From Apostichopus parvimensis (taxonomy: Eukaryota; Echinodermata; Holothuroidea; Aspidochirotida; Stichopodidae): a stretch of 58,170 nucleotides of DNA. The stretch lies in the NCBI GenBank assembly GCA_000934455.1, contig KN882318.1:195365-253534 (forward strand). The letters run 5' to 3'. Within the stretch, counting starts at the first letter, position 1. Every line of letters starts with the position of its first letter. A model generated the notes under the pieces. That model ran no database searches. It worked only from the letters and a program-made list of their open reading frames with translations, and had not been told where the DNA came from. A program made the position numbers and the translations under genes. Below, piece after piece: positions 20,916 through 32,437 of this stretch.

Positions 20916-23900
20916 TTGTATATTCCACATAGTTTCATCTGCTACTTACAAATACCTCGGATATAAACACAAATCAGTGTGCTAATTGAAGTCGACTTTA
21001 TGTGATATGTTTTCATAGGTTTCATTTTTATATTTATCTCCATCCATAGATATCCATCCCTAGATATATCCATTCACACACACACACATATATACATTTA
21101 CATACACATCACATCACATCAGCTTTGTGTCAAATTGAGAGAGCTGCGTAAGTAATTCATTTATAATTTTTAAACATATTTACTCGAAACTAATGTCCCA
21201 TAAATGGACGAACAGATCCGACCAAAAGAAAAATGAAGAAAAGAAAGAAATTGTTATAGCTTCCTTTTAATAAAAATATGAAGCTTCTAGAAGGACATCT
21301 GTCTGCATCATTGACCTCTAAATTTAAAGATTTTAGTCACTCGGAGAAGTCTGAGAAGCAGTATGGATAGCCGTCAAATACACTAAATGGTTTTCACGGT
21401 ATCGTTCGCCTGACGAGCACTTAGGTCGAGTGAAACGAAGAGATAATTTTCACAGGTTACGTGTTGGGTTTGCAGCTCGTGTTCAAACAAGTTGCAATTA
21501 ATCTCTGTTGGTCCTTAGAGAGCTAAACACTCTCAGAGTAGAACATTACTTTATACCTTCAAAAGTGACCACTGTTGGAAGAAAATGTTTTAATCAAGGA
21601 AATGGCTTGGTTCATGATCATCTTAACGCATCATCAGTTGGGGGTAAATTCAGATGTAAATCTTAAACTTATTAACAGATGTGAGGTGCATATGTATAGA
21701 AATAGCTGCTCAGCATTATTGGTGTTCAAGCATTTCTGAGTTTCTTTTGAGTAACTGTGGTATCTTTAATAGTCGTTTGTTGTAATGAGTTAGGTTGCTG
21801 ACATGCATTGATTTAACAAATTTATTTCAACCTCTTTTTTCCCAGACATTTTGTAATTGTGATGGTTTTAAGTTGGCCCCTTAAATGGCCTAAATTAAGT
21901 TGCTCTTTGTAATCAGTAAAAGTGGTATTAAAATTGACTGGATCATTTTTAACTGTACTTCGGTGTTTTGGAAGGAAAGGAAAAGAAAAGGAGGAGAAAA
22001 CACCTGTTGTTTAAGTCCTTGCTATGTCGTTGTCGTTGAATTGCAGGAATATAAAATATTTTCGGGTGATACATATATCTAAGATTGTTGTTACGAAAAA
22101 AAGTCTGAAACTTTAAAACCAGTCTCCCAAATGTGCAAATTTTGCTTTAGATCCCCTGGTATTCAAACTTCTGTGCCTGATGACAGAAATTTCCACCGTC
22201 TTAAACGACTTTCCAGTGGTGGATGTTGTGGCTTGGGGGATGAATCTACAAGAAAGAGGCCTTTCCCCCTCCCCTTTATAGAAATCTTTATTTCATTAAG
22301 GGCTACATTTTGCAAATTTTTGAAGCAATTTTGGTTCAAGTTTTTACCCCTCCTAAATATTTTTTAATTTAATGACAACCCTCCCAATTTTTTTGGACCA
22401 CCCTGAAAAATGGGGTCCCTGGTCCTCAACTTCGTATTTGTAGGGCTTTCGACAGTCAATGACATATCTTTCTTATTAGTATGAGTACACAGAGGATTTT
22501 TACTTTAGATATTTTGTAGCTGGGATATGAAACTCCTTAAAAGACTACTTTTGCAACAGTATCCAAAACTAGAATGGAAAGCTCTCCATATTCACAGAAA
22601 TCTGCAATTAAAGTTAAGATGAACCACCTAAAGGTTAACTCGTGCATATTTTATAACAATGGCGAAATTCTCTCTGTACCAAAGCTGTCTGTAATCATGT
22701 CAGCTGTATATGTATAAGTGATATGTTACACAAACACTTTCCATGGTGAGAATCCGGTCTTGCAATTCTCCACTTATATCACAATAGTTTCCTTCTCAGC
22801 AGATATTTGAATGAAAAAATTTTAACTTTTTTTTCTATAGCAAGTATATGTTATATTTTATGTTATATATTATATATTATTACATCGTCAATCAATGCTT
22901 TCCTATTACTACAGTCTTGCTTAGTAACTGTTTGGTTCTTCAACCGTTTGACCTGGAATCGGCGGAAAATAAATCAGCCAATTTTCCCCCCAATTTCACA
23001 GAAAGTTTATGATGAGAAGAAGCACTATCCAGCAGAAAACTGCACATAAATATTTTTGGTTAAAAATTTTTTTTGGTTTTTTTTTTTTTTTTTTTTGATA
23101 AACAAAGTCATTCAGTGATTTGACGTGATCAACTTCCCAGTTGTTAAAATAGATAAAAAAAAACATTGTTTACAGTGAATTAATTCTGCATTCAATCATT
23201 TCAGTGTTATAACTGTTAAACTATGTTTCTTGGTATACATCCAGGCTGGTATCGTCATTTTTCTTTTTTACGATCCATTTTTGTTTTCATCCGATAATTT
23301 TTTTAGATTTTTCTTTTGACATATGATAGGGAGCTATTTTAGCTGATTCCTGTAGGCCTCAGTAAATACGTACTTAAGGAGAAAGCTCAGTAAACGATAA
23401 CGATACTCAGAGAAGTCGTCTTGACTCAGGGGCGTTCGTATCTATCCATTCTGGTTAGAGAGCGAATCAAGTACGTCGTCGTCGTCGAACGAGAGGTTGC
23501 TCGGGAGTGCGTTAGGCGTAAACAACCACGGTGTCATGTTCAAAATTGTTTAGTGAGAGGAGTAGTAGGGAGGAGGAAGAAAGAAGATAAAAAATCGTTT
23601 GTGAGGATTAGTTTTCCTTGAGACATCAAGGTGCAAAAATACAACTTGAAGAGGGGTAAATGTAGATGTAAAATGAAATTGTCCATTTGTATTTTTTTAT
23701 TCGGTGTTTTTTTTTACCAAGAAATCTTCTATCTTTAATCAGGTGAAATGGAAAATGACTCAAGCATTCTGTAATCTGAAGATGATGAGTTCAAACAGAG
23801 TTAATTTTTCTTGTAAAATGACTAAACGTGGAATGATAAGCTGTCATGTTATGAGGGCTTTATATAATCTTTTGTGTTCAACATTGAAAATATTTGTGAA

Positions 23901-25612
23901 GTGATAAAGTGCGTGTCAAATATTTGAAACAACAACAATGTGCGTATATGGTCGGATACAGTTGACAGTTAATATGAGGAATTACATTTTTTTCCCCTCC
24001 CTTTTACTTAAATTGAGATATTGAGAAATCCTGTGGGTATCCTATAATCCTTTCTCGATCTTGCGTATCCCTCTTTAGCTTGCTTCTTTGACTAAATTTA
24101 AATCATGAAATTCCTGTTTCGTAAATTTACACCCCTCCTCATATATACTATTCTTTGCAAAAACTGTAGCACCCACATAAAAGCAGACCAAACAGGTCTG
24201 AGTTTTTTTTCTTTTTTTCCTTTTTTTCCCTGTTTTTGTCCCTTTAATTTCTTAAAACCTGAGTGTCCCTTTAAAGATGATTTTTTGTACTCCTCCTCTT
24301 AGATTAACGTTTCCAGTTTAACATTTTATTTTCGGCGTCATTGATTGCTGAACGATACATCTTCTTTAGTCTTTAATGATATCCCTGGACATTTTATGTT
24401 TGTTCTTGGGAGGCAATGTCCTGATTGCGAAGACTCTTGTCTGAAAAGTCGATAAGATATTAACAGACGAACCATTCAAAGAATCGTGATCAGATGGATA
24501 CCTAGTAAATATGGGTTATTTATCAAAACCATTTCCAGTCATCAGATACAATTTTTTTCACGCAGTGTTTTTCTTAAGACCGATCTAAATTTTCGTTCGT
24601 ACCTCCAGGATCCGTCTAGGGCTCACGTTAATTTATGCCTCGTTATCTCTGAAGGTGAAGTAGAGAACCCAGCAGTACCAGTAAAAATCAGCTTACAATT
24701 TGAACAGTTAAGGAATAGCTCTCTTTGCCAATTTTGATAAACCTTGATCATATTTCGATACAAAATAAATTATAAAAATTGCCCAAAATGTTGAAAACTT
24801 TCCCATTTGCTGCACATATTTTTTTGTTTGTAATGCTACAGTATATATATAAACTAAAAGTGTCTGGATGATTAATTTTTCAGAATTAAATACCATTTTG
24901 ATTTAATCACTAATTAATGTTAACTATTAATGAATCATCTCAAGAGTTTTTCTTTTTCCACCAACCGCAAAATTTAGCTTTCAATAACATGATTATGTAG
25001 GTAATGTTGAAATTATAAAAGATAAAAAAAAAATGGGAAATTGGCAAACTAAGCAAAAAAAGGGTGATTTTAATAAACTTATGGTCCATACATTCAAATG
25101 TTTTCAAAAGGGGCTGTGTGCTTACCCACAAGATTAATAATGGGTAAATATAATTGAAGCTGAATTTTTAAAAAATTACTCATAATTATTATACAGTAGC
25201 CTGGTCATATCCAGGCTGTATTTCTAAAAAAGGTGTACAGCAGCCACAAACTTATCTTTGAGATATTGCAGCCCCTTCATAAACCACTTTACTATCAGTC
25301 ATGGAATTTTGTTTCTAAAACACTTTTACTTTTTGAGAAACCACTCTTTTAAAGTGACGTAGACTTTACAGTCTAATACACAGATCACCAACAGGTCAGT
25401 TACTGCAGATGCAAGACAAAAACTCAATTAAGGAAAACATACGCTTGTATGGTCTCAAATGAAATGTTTTACAATGTGTTTATACAATAAATGTTTCAAG
25501 GGCAAATTGGTGTTGTATGTAAATCGTCCAATGGTTAAGTGCTCTGTTCATTTTACATGAAGTTTAAGAGAAGATATTTTGGTTGAGTTATTAGAATTCA
25601 TGGAACCATGGT
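20916..25612. other. Gene-free DNA
   Basis: No gene was recognised. A CA/TA-rich microsatellite lies at about 21073-21120 and a long T run at about 23077-23096. The segment at about 22130-22440 has homopolymeric C and T patches around AGTGGTGGATGTTGTGGC and looks like old transposon debris. CpG-bearing patches at about 21360-21500, 23390-23540 and 24430-24700 retain complex sequence, but no exon or site could be supported. A short AGCCTGG/CCAGGCT inverted repeat lies at 25198-25217. Confidence 0.45.
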
Positions 25613-25864
25613 TTAAAGGTAGTCAGTATGGGCCCCAAATTATAGCACGCTATAATTGCTAGAAGTTTTGAAAAAGTACTTCCCTGGAGGTCTTTGCTCT
25701 CCAAATTGTTCTCAGATATTTTTGAGGAACACACAAGATGACTGAATGTCCCAGGGAGGAAAATTTCCTCGAAGGTTGTTTATAAAAACAGTTTAAGAAA
25801 TTTGACCAAAGGTGACCTTATTTGAATATCTAGCATATTTGGGGCCAATACAGCATACCTTTAA
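25613..25864. mobile_element. MITE with TTAA target-site duplications
   Basis: The element body is 25617-25860 (244 bp), flanked on both sides by TTAA (25613-25616 and 25861-25864). The left end reads AGGTAGTCAGTATGGGCCCC. The reverse complement of the right end reads AGGTATGCTGTATTGGCCCC. These match at 16 of 20 positions and are followed by CAAAT on both sides. There is no open frame for a transposase, so it is non-autonomous. TTAA duplications occur with piggyBac and Kolobok elements. The AGG terminus fits Kolobok better than piggyBac, whose ends are CCC-like. The superfamily is inference. Confidence 0.8.
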
Positions 25865-27239
25865 AATTTAAAGCCTGCAATGAGAAGCAAACACCATCAT
25901 CAATTTAGCCTTAAAGGAGCAATCCAGAGATTTTAACATAACTGAAAATCCTGCCTAAAGTTCATTCTTTAATATCATGTTTTTGTTCTAGACTAGAAGA
26001 TAATATTGAACAAGTTTCAACATGAAATGTTTTCAAGTTTCATTAATGCAATATTTCATAGAGGCTTGGATAGACTCTCCCAGTTACAGTTGCTAGGGTG
26101 ATGTGTTTGAGCAAACTGTGACATTTGAAACATTTCTGAGACAATGAAAGCAAATGAAAGCCCACTGATTGGCATTTGCAACAATTCAATTATAAATTTT
26201 TAATTAACATTCGTTTGGGAAGCAGTAGGAGGAGGATGTCATATACATTATATAGATTTTATCTTCTTAATAAATTTAGTAAAATTCATTAGATTTGCTA
26301 AAATTACTGGACATGGTTGCCCTAATGGTACACAACATGTTCAAAATGCAGGCTCTAAAAAATTCTTTAAAGGCATTGAAGACTCGCCCCAAACCGCGTG
26401 CCGCGCTCTGAAAAAGTTAACTTTCCGTTGCTTGCAAATGACGTTTTCTTCTTGTTGCTACAAAATGCAGACAGTAATGATACGTGATACCTTTTTATCT
26501 TTTATCTAGACCTGAGATGTCCACGCTGCTATGTACACTGTGTTGTGGGTATTGACTGTAGCTGTATGTATTGACGGTTCACTAGTGTGTAATTATACCG
26601 ACGGTAGCAAGCTGTGTGTGTATTTTCTGGGATCGATGGTGGTGTGTTACACTTCTGTTACACCTCGTTCGAAACTAGGTCAGATTACCGGCATGAGACG
26701 CTTCTTTGTGCGCGAGTCTTCACACCCCTTAAATCCTGCAATGATAATGTTGTATTCAAGTTTTGAAAATTTACTTTACTTTACAGTACTTAATTTTGTT
26801 TTGAACTTTGTCGATGAAATTTTGTGTAAAACGAATCTTTTCCCAATGTTTTGGCCAATTATCTGCGTTATTCATGCAAAATAGTTCCCTCATTAGTTGC
26901 TAAGTATCACTATGGTTATTATCTCTGTCTCTCAAATCTTATAAAAACTAGTTTATGAAATTGCTACAAAAAAAAAAAGAAGCCAATTCTGAAAATTTAT
27001 TCACCGATATTGCACTTTGACGCATCTGCAATTATAGCTCAACAATTGTAAGTACTTTGAAAGTAATTGCTTTAAAAATATTTAGGGAAGCTGTTTATTT
27101 GGCATATATATCAGATTGGGTTGTTGCACTTTTTCTGATAAATCTTTTGTTGTTCCAAAATTTTGTAGCAAGTACAGTGGACCTCAAGTCGAGAATGGAA
27201 CGAATGGGACTCGCAACAAATAGGTATTTACCCTAGGCT
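25865..27239. other. Gene-free DNA, possible one-ended TTAA elements
   Basis: Two sites resemble single ends of TTAA elements: TTAAAGGAGCAATCCAGAG at about 25912 and TTTAAAGGCATTGAAGACTC at about 26375. No matching inverted end was found for either within the next kilobase. The 117-codon frame at 26531-26884 (+) has a hydrophobic start but no recognisable domain and no support as an exon. Confidence 0.4.
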
Positions 27240-27910
27240 CCCTTGAAAGTAGGTTAACAGATCTGACTGGTTTCGTGACGTGAATGTTTTCTTCGGACGG
27301 ACGAGGCTAAAAGATTTGATATTAGAAAAAAGAAGGGCGGAAAAAATAGAAAAGAGGGAGGAGGATGCAAATAATCATGTTTTCTCCGACAATACCCGTG
27401 GAAGCGCTGCCAAGATTGGCGTGAAATTTGTCAATTTTCTAATGCTCTCCATGTTTGAGAGCTGGAGGGGAACATAGAACATGTTTAGGCGATACACGGA
27501 TGCCTCTCGCCGTCTCAGGGTGTTGAACTTTGACGAAACGCTCGTCAACCAGAGTCGTTAACGAATTCTGGAATCCTCGTGCAGCCATCAGTTCCGAGCC
27601 GAAAACGAGCAAAGTGGGTGATTTAATTGGCAGGATAAGACATTGTTTAAAAGCTCTCGGAATGGTCCCGTGGTTATAATACCCGCCGAGGGAAATATAA
27701 TACGCGGCTCGGATTAAAAGGTAAACCGGTAAATGAAGCCTATCGGGTGACGAGAGAAGATCGAGGAATGGGTCTCTCTTTTTACGAGATTGTTCAGTTC
27801 GGGCTTGCTCAAATAGCTCTCGTATGACATGATTTTTCGGATGTTTCATTATAGAACTCAGCAGCTTCGATAAGGATCTGGGGAACATTGTCAGTGATTA
27901 ATGAATGTCG
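27240..27910. promoter_or_regulatory. CpG-retaining complex block, possible conserved noncoding element
   Basis: About 670 bp of non-repetitive sequence with many CpGs lies among AT-rich DNA. It includes a TGACGTGA bZIP-like site near 27276, and TTTAATTGGCAGG, a homeodomain-like TAATTG core, near 27622. The minus strand carries the longest non-repeat frame in the window (27439-27888, 149 codons). That frame has no recognised domain, and a plus-strand frame (27280-27477) overlaps it. Open frames in both directions are expected when stop codons are scarce. The block may be regulatory, or a fast-evolving exon. Confidence 0.3.
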
Positions 27911-29030
27911 GCAGGCTGAGCTGTTTCGCTCTGCGTAAAAAACACCGTATTTTGTCGGGAGGGGTGTTTTATCCTTTTTTTTTTATGTGGGTTTTTTCGT
28001 GTGTCTCTTTTTTTTTTTCTCTTTTTCAGTTTTTTTTTTTTTTTTTTTTTGTTTTTAGCTCTTGTGTTGTGGGGCTCTTTTCTCTTTGTTTTATATTGTG
28101 GGCTCTGTGTTATTTTGTGTGTGTGGTGTGGGGTTTTGGGGGGGTGGTGTTGGTTGGGGATGTTATTGAGAGCTATTTTGTTTTCTTTCCTTTCTTTGAT
28201 GTGGAAATTTGCACATTTGTTAGTGTAAAGTTTAGGGTGGAATGTGTGAGTTAATGACAGTTCCTATTGGTAAAACTGACCGTCCGACTTAAAATGCATA
28301 CCAATTCCTTTCGCTCTTTCCCAGTGTGCAACAACTTATGCGCTGACACGAGAGAAACATCTTCAGCTTCCTATTGCTTTGTCATAGAGACCTCATTTCA
28401 ACTTGCCGTTTCACTTACAAGACTCATGTCTTCGTTTTCTTAGCTTCATTGAAATGGAAAATGATTTCTCAAAGAGATATCTTTCCATATCTTCCCATAT
28501 TCAAAGACTGTTTGTGACCAGACATGTGGGGTTAAAGAGAAAGACTCACCTTGTCCAAGTAGACTTCCCCGTTCAATTTGCACAGTGAACTATGCTTTAT
28601 ATCGTAACCCATTCAGAGTGTCTGTTTCAACAGCACAGCTGTTCCTCCCCTTTAATAGTGACTGTTGGTTTCCTTGACACAGATTTTGGAGAGATAGAGA
28701 ACTTATCTTTCAGAAAATGTTACAATGATTCTAACTGGTTGAAATTTGCCATCGGACAAGAATTTGGCCAATCAGGAGTTCTTTGCTTGAAGTAATTCAC
28801 TCCAAATCCCATCAGTGTGCTGGATTTATAACACTATAACAATGTAGTGTGTGTACGTCGTCCACTCTACAAGTTTTACATACAGCAGCTATGAGTCTTT
28901 GATCAAACTAAATAACTGTAACGTTTTGGATGGTTTAGTTTTTGGATTTTTGCCACGAGGAATTGATATGTTTTTCTTAAAAAACTTCTTTTCCTTGTTT
29001 TCTCTCCTGATTATCCTGATTCCTTGTTAA
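27911..29030. other. Gene-free DNA with T- and G-rich tracts
   Basis: T-rich homopolymers occupy about 27975-28060, followed by a G/T-rich stretch (GGGGTTTTGGGGGGGTGGTG-like) to about 28160. The hydrophobic frames read here are low-complexity artefacts. Small frames at 28403-28795 show no domain. Confidence 0.5.
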
Positions 29031-29360
29031 TTAATACGACAGATATCCTTAAGCACTTGTTACCACTCCTTGAGCTACAAAATGGATGTTATTTTATTGC
29101 AAGAGGAACATGGAACTCACTATCAAATGCTTTAAAAACAAAGAAATCAAGCTCCATATTTAGAAAATGCCCTATTAAAGAGATAATTATTTCTCTTTAA
29201 TTAGGATTTAATGGTATAACTAAAACATTGACATATTATTATCAATATTTTCACTTTTTTTTCTCTCTTCTCTTCTGGGAGTCTTCTGTGTTCATGTTAA
29301 GTCAGTCCCTTCATATTGTAAATATTTATGTGAAAAACAAATAAATAAACAAACAAACAT
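29031..29360 (+). pseudogene. LINE remnant: reverse-transcriptase C terminus, 3' UTR and tail
   Basis: A plus-strand frame ending at the TAA of 29198-29200 contains WNSLSNALK, then SSSIFRKC. This is the usual C-terminal pattern of non-LTR retrotransposon polymerases, W-N-S-L-P followed by a basic F-x-x-x-L helix. The canonical Pro after WNSL is Ser here. About 140 bp of untranslated sequence follows, ending in an A-rich AAATAAATAAACAAACAAAC tail at 29339-29358. No catalytic domain remains upstream, where the frame is closed by about 29010. The insertion is 5'-truncated and inactive. The clade cannot be told from this fragment. Confidence 0.7.
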
Positions 29361-29650
29361 GACAATGTGCTTACATGTAGCTTTATAGTCCGCACTGACC
29401 AAACCATTTCATATTTGGCTCGAAACTAAATGATGCCGTTGGTCATCTGAAATTGATACAGAAAGTTTTGCAGCTATAATGAGATGTCTGATACTGTCTC
29501 GTTTGTAAAACCTCAGAAGTTTGCTTAATTTCATCGTCACTCGTGATGTGTCCGTGGACTGAGGTAACAGTTTAAGTTTTCCGATCTGTGATCTTTCCTT
29601 TAACAGTTGAAGATGTTACCACATACTTGGGGCAAATGCAATGCCAAACT
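29361..29650. other. Gene-free DNA
   Basis: About 290 bp between the LINE tail and the ACCCTTTACC array. No feature was recognised. Confidence 0.5.
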
Positions 29651-29884
29651 GACCCTTTATATACTCCATTCCAACCCTTAATCAACCCTTCTACCAACCC
29701 TGTACCAACTACCCATTACGTACCCTTTACCAACGCATCACCAGCAATTTACTGACCCTTTACTTGGCCTTTATTTAGCCTTTACTTACCTTTCACTAAC
29801 CCTAAAATCTACCCTTTACCTACCCTTTACAAGCCCTTTACCTACCCTGTACAAGCCCACTACTTACCCTTTATCAACCCATTG
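29651..29884. repeat. ACCCTTTACC-type minisatellite
   Basis: Roughly twenty degenerate copies of a 10-12 bp unit near TACCCTTTACC are arrayed head to tail. They are irregular on the left (AACCCTTCTACC, AACCCTGTACC) and more uniform on the right (TACCCTTTACCTACCCTTTAC). The bottom strand is G-rich (GGTAAAGGGTA). It superficially resembles telomeric repeats but does not match TTAGGG. Confidence 0.85.
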
Positions 29885-30269
29885 CACAACTTAAAAAAAA
29901 CAAAATTTCATTTCATGTCATCATAAGTACTAAAAGCTATTCTGCTTTGCAACATTATCTTTACCTCAAACATGATAACACTTTAAAATTAACTGTTCGG
30001 TCAAATTTTCTTAATAACTTGGAAATTATTTCTGTGAAGGAAATTTCAGCTGGCATCCTCAATAGCAGCTGTGTGTGTTGTTGTTTACAGCAAAATCTCA
30101 ATTGATTTATTAAATAACTTAGAGAATCACTCATTTGATAATTTGAAGAAAAACAAAACAAATTATAAAGAAAAAGAAGAGAGTAAAAAAACATAAGAAA
30201 GAAAGAAATGAAAAATGGTACAGATGGTTTTAGAGGACGCTCAATTTCTACATATTTTTTTCCCCCATT
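29885..30269. other. Gene-free DNA
   Basis: The minus-strand frame at 29961-30272 (103 codons) has a hydrophobic, Phe/Leu-rich middle. It reads through an A/G-rich purine tract (about 30145-30215) and shows no domain, so it is probably chance. Confidence 0.45.
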
Positions 30270-30660
30270 CATCCAGCCCTGCGGGGCAACTAATCTGAAA
30301 GGATTTTACTCGACGAAAATCATCTCGGGGGTGCGTTTCTCAGGTAATCATAGCAATTACGACAGGTGGCCAGGGAGACTCACAAACGAGTGAAGGATAG
30401 GCTGGTAGCACGCATCAAGGAATATTGACTGAAAACAGGGGAATGCCTCGAGGAGGTTTCGGTGCATCAGATGCATTACATGTCTGACAAACTTTATTTC
30501 GTATCTTTCGATTCGATGAGAAGGAGGAGGAGAAGGAGAAACTAAGCAGAAATACAAAACATATGTTACTAATAGCGTCTCGTTAAGATTTTAGATGGAC
30601 CTTGAGTTGTCACGTTTTGCTAACGAACGATTTCTGTGGTCACTGCACGAGAGTAAAACG
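30270..30660. promoter_or_regulatory. CpG-bearing block with homeodomain- and E-box-like sites
   Basis: Non-repetitive sequence holding TAATCA (30345-30350), CAATTA (30354-30359) and the E-box CAGGTG (30363-30368) within 25 bp. CpG-rich words (CTCGACG, CTCGGGGGTGCG, CCTCGAGG) lie around them. Clustered homeodomain and E-box cores are typical of developmental enhancers, but each core is short and occurs by chance. Inference only. Confidence 0.25.
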
Positions 30661-31499
30661 AGAAGATGGAAGAGAGTTGTCAACCAACACCCCCCCCCCC
30701 CCTCCTCACCTACCCATCATTTCCTTCCAAAAAGAATTTGTGGGATCTTTTAAGAATTAATAAAAGTTTAACAAGAGACTTCCTAATATGGTTTATAATT
30801 CACTGTAATTATTCTATTATTATTTATTAAAATGGGTTTAAAATTAATTATGGTTGTGATAATGGAGAAAGCTTGCCTCGACTCATAAATTCTAATGGGT
30901 GGATTGGGGTTGGCTTGAAAATTCAGTGCAGGTTTGTCGGTCTCATTTGCTAATCGTAAATATCCGTTTTTTAAAAAAAAATAAGTGAATGAACAATGGA
31001 AAAATTACTGGGAAAATAGACATATATTCCTTTGCTCTGTTCCTCCCAAGTTTTTGAACTGCCAGATTGCTCAAAAAGTTCACTTCTAACATTTAATATT
31101 CTTTACAAAAAAGAAAAACATTGGGAATATATATCACCGTAATTTGGAAATGAGTTTTAAAGTTTCCTTTCACATTTCAGTCGATCATTTTGACATCTGT
31201 TTAGAAATGATTGTTTATAGTGAATGGTTATCATGGTCATAACAAATGAAACAATTACTCTCATCATATATACATTGGTCAATGTGAGGTTACTTAATAT
31301 TTGGGTAGAATGGATATGTATCTTAGCTAACGAAAAAAAAAAATGTTCCCAATCAAGAAATATGTTTCATCATTCTGGACCCCCCCTGCCAAAAAAAATA
31401 ATTAATAAGCTAATTCAGCTGTGGTTTTTTTTATGGAGCAACCGTATGACTATATGCTGCAAGATGAATATTGATTCATAAAAAACGTGAGAGAAAGCT
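30661..31499. other. Gene-free DNA
   Basis: A C12 run lies near 30690. The rest is AT-rich with A-runs. No gene, RNA or mobile element was recognised. Confidence 0.5.
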
Positions 31500-31800
31500 A
31501 GAGAACGGCTTGAAAAAAATCTAGGCATGATGTCTTTTTACGAGTCGATATGAATTACCGGTCGAAGAAATGTACGCCATTTGTCAAAATACCTGGACAG
31601 CAAATTCATAACAAGTAATATTTTATAGCGAGAGACGCGTAACGTACTGTTCTCTCGTTCATTCCATTCACAAGATGACTCGAAGATAGGAATCGAAAAG
31701 TTGTTTGGCTCCGCCGTAAATTTTCCACATTGCGGGAGTAAAGAGGGACCGTACTACGGCAAGATTTATGCAATTAGCGAAAGATGCATCGTGAGTTTGT
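31500..31800. promoter_or_regulatory. CpG-bearing block with a POU/homeodomain-like site
   Basis: Complex sequence with GAATTACCGGTCG, GAGACGCGTAACG and CCGCCGTAAAT, ending in TTATGCAATTAGC (31766-31778). The last site joins an octamer-like ATGCAAT to a homeodomain-like AATTAG. It lies beside AT-rich, repeat-rich DNA. The short frame across it shows no domain. Regulatory function is inferred from composition only. Confidence 0.25.
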
Positions 31801-32398
31801 GTGTTTTCTGTAAATTGCACAGGGTTTTTTTTTTTTTAACGATAACTTTGGATCAAGTGCTAAATGGATTTATGTTCATATTATTCTGTTCGTTGCATTG
31901 GACTGCAGCCAACATGTAAAAACAGGAGCTATATTCGTTGATGATGTGATCCGTTTTTTGTACATTTTCCAATATGTGTGTATACTGTAGTTTGTCAGGA
32001 GTGATGTATATCTCTTGTCCTGACCTCAACATTCTCAATGACTCTGAAAAGGATCATCTTATCCAACCCCCCTCCTCCCTACCCCTAATTGTGTATGACC
32101 CCCCTCCTCCGCACCCCTAATTGCTCCTCTTGTCTGTCCGGTCAAGTTCATGTTATAGTAGTTATTTTTTTTTTCCTTTTTGTGTTGTTTGTCTGTTGGC
32201 AAATTTGAACCCATTTTTTTTGCCTTCAAATTTTTTTTTTTAAAAAAAACTGGGGTTAGTTTGGTTTTGCAAAAAAAGACGAGTCATTCAAAGGTCAGAA
32301 AAAAGGAAAAAAATTCTTTTGATTCATTTACACTGTTTTCACCGAATATTATTGCCTGCAAGATTGATAAGTAATTCTACCACTTAAATGGAAGTTGT
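31801..32398. other. Gene-free DNA
   Basis: Homopolymeric T and A runs (31826-31838, 32164-32260) are present. A CCCCCTCCTCC-containing block occurs twice (about 32067-32090 and 32098-32120), each followed by ACCCCTAATTG, which is a small local duplication. Confidence 0.5.
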
Positions 32399-32400
32399 AC

Positions 32401-32437
<37 letters not shown>

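Noticed and set aside
21411-21450. CCTGACGAGCACTTAGG... followed by GAGTGAAACG, resembling a second hammerhead
   Set aside because: CTGACGA and GAAAC are present, but stem II has mismatches at 10.1-11.1 and inward, stem I does not pair, and no cleavage-site UH is placed correctly.
22170-22195. CTGATGACAGAAA near 22176
   Set aside because: Both hammerhead strings are adjacent, with no room for stem II.
27439-27888. 149-codon minus-strand gene
   Set aside because: No recognisable domain, an opposing open frame overlaps it, and no clear splice or polyadenylation signals; kept only as part of a possible conserved block.
28001-28228. Hydrophobic frames suggesting a membrane protein
   Set aside because: Phe/Leu/Val/Trp runs come from T- and G/T-rich homopolymers.
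29651-29884. Interstitial telomeric repeat
   Set aside because: The unit is ACCCTTTACC-like, not CCCTAA/TTAGGG.
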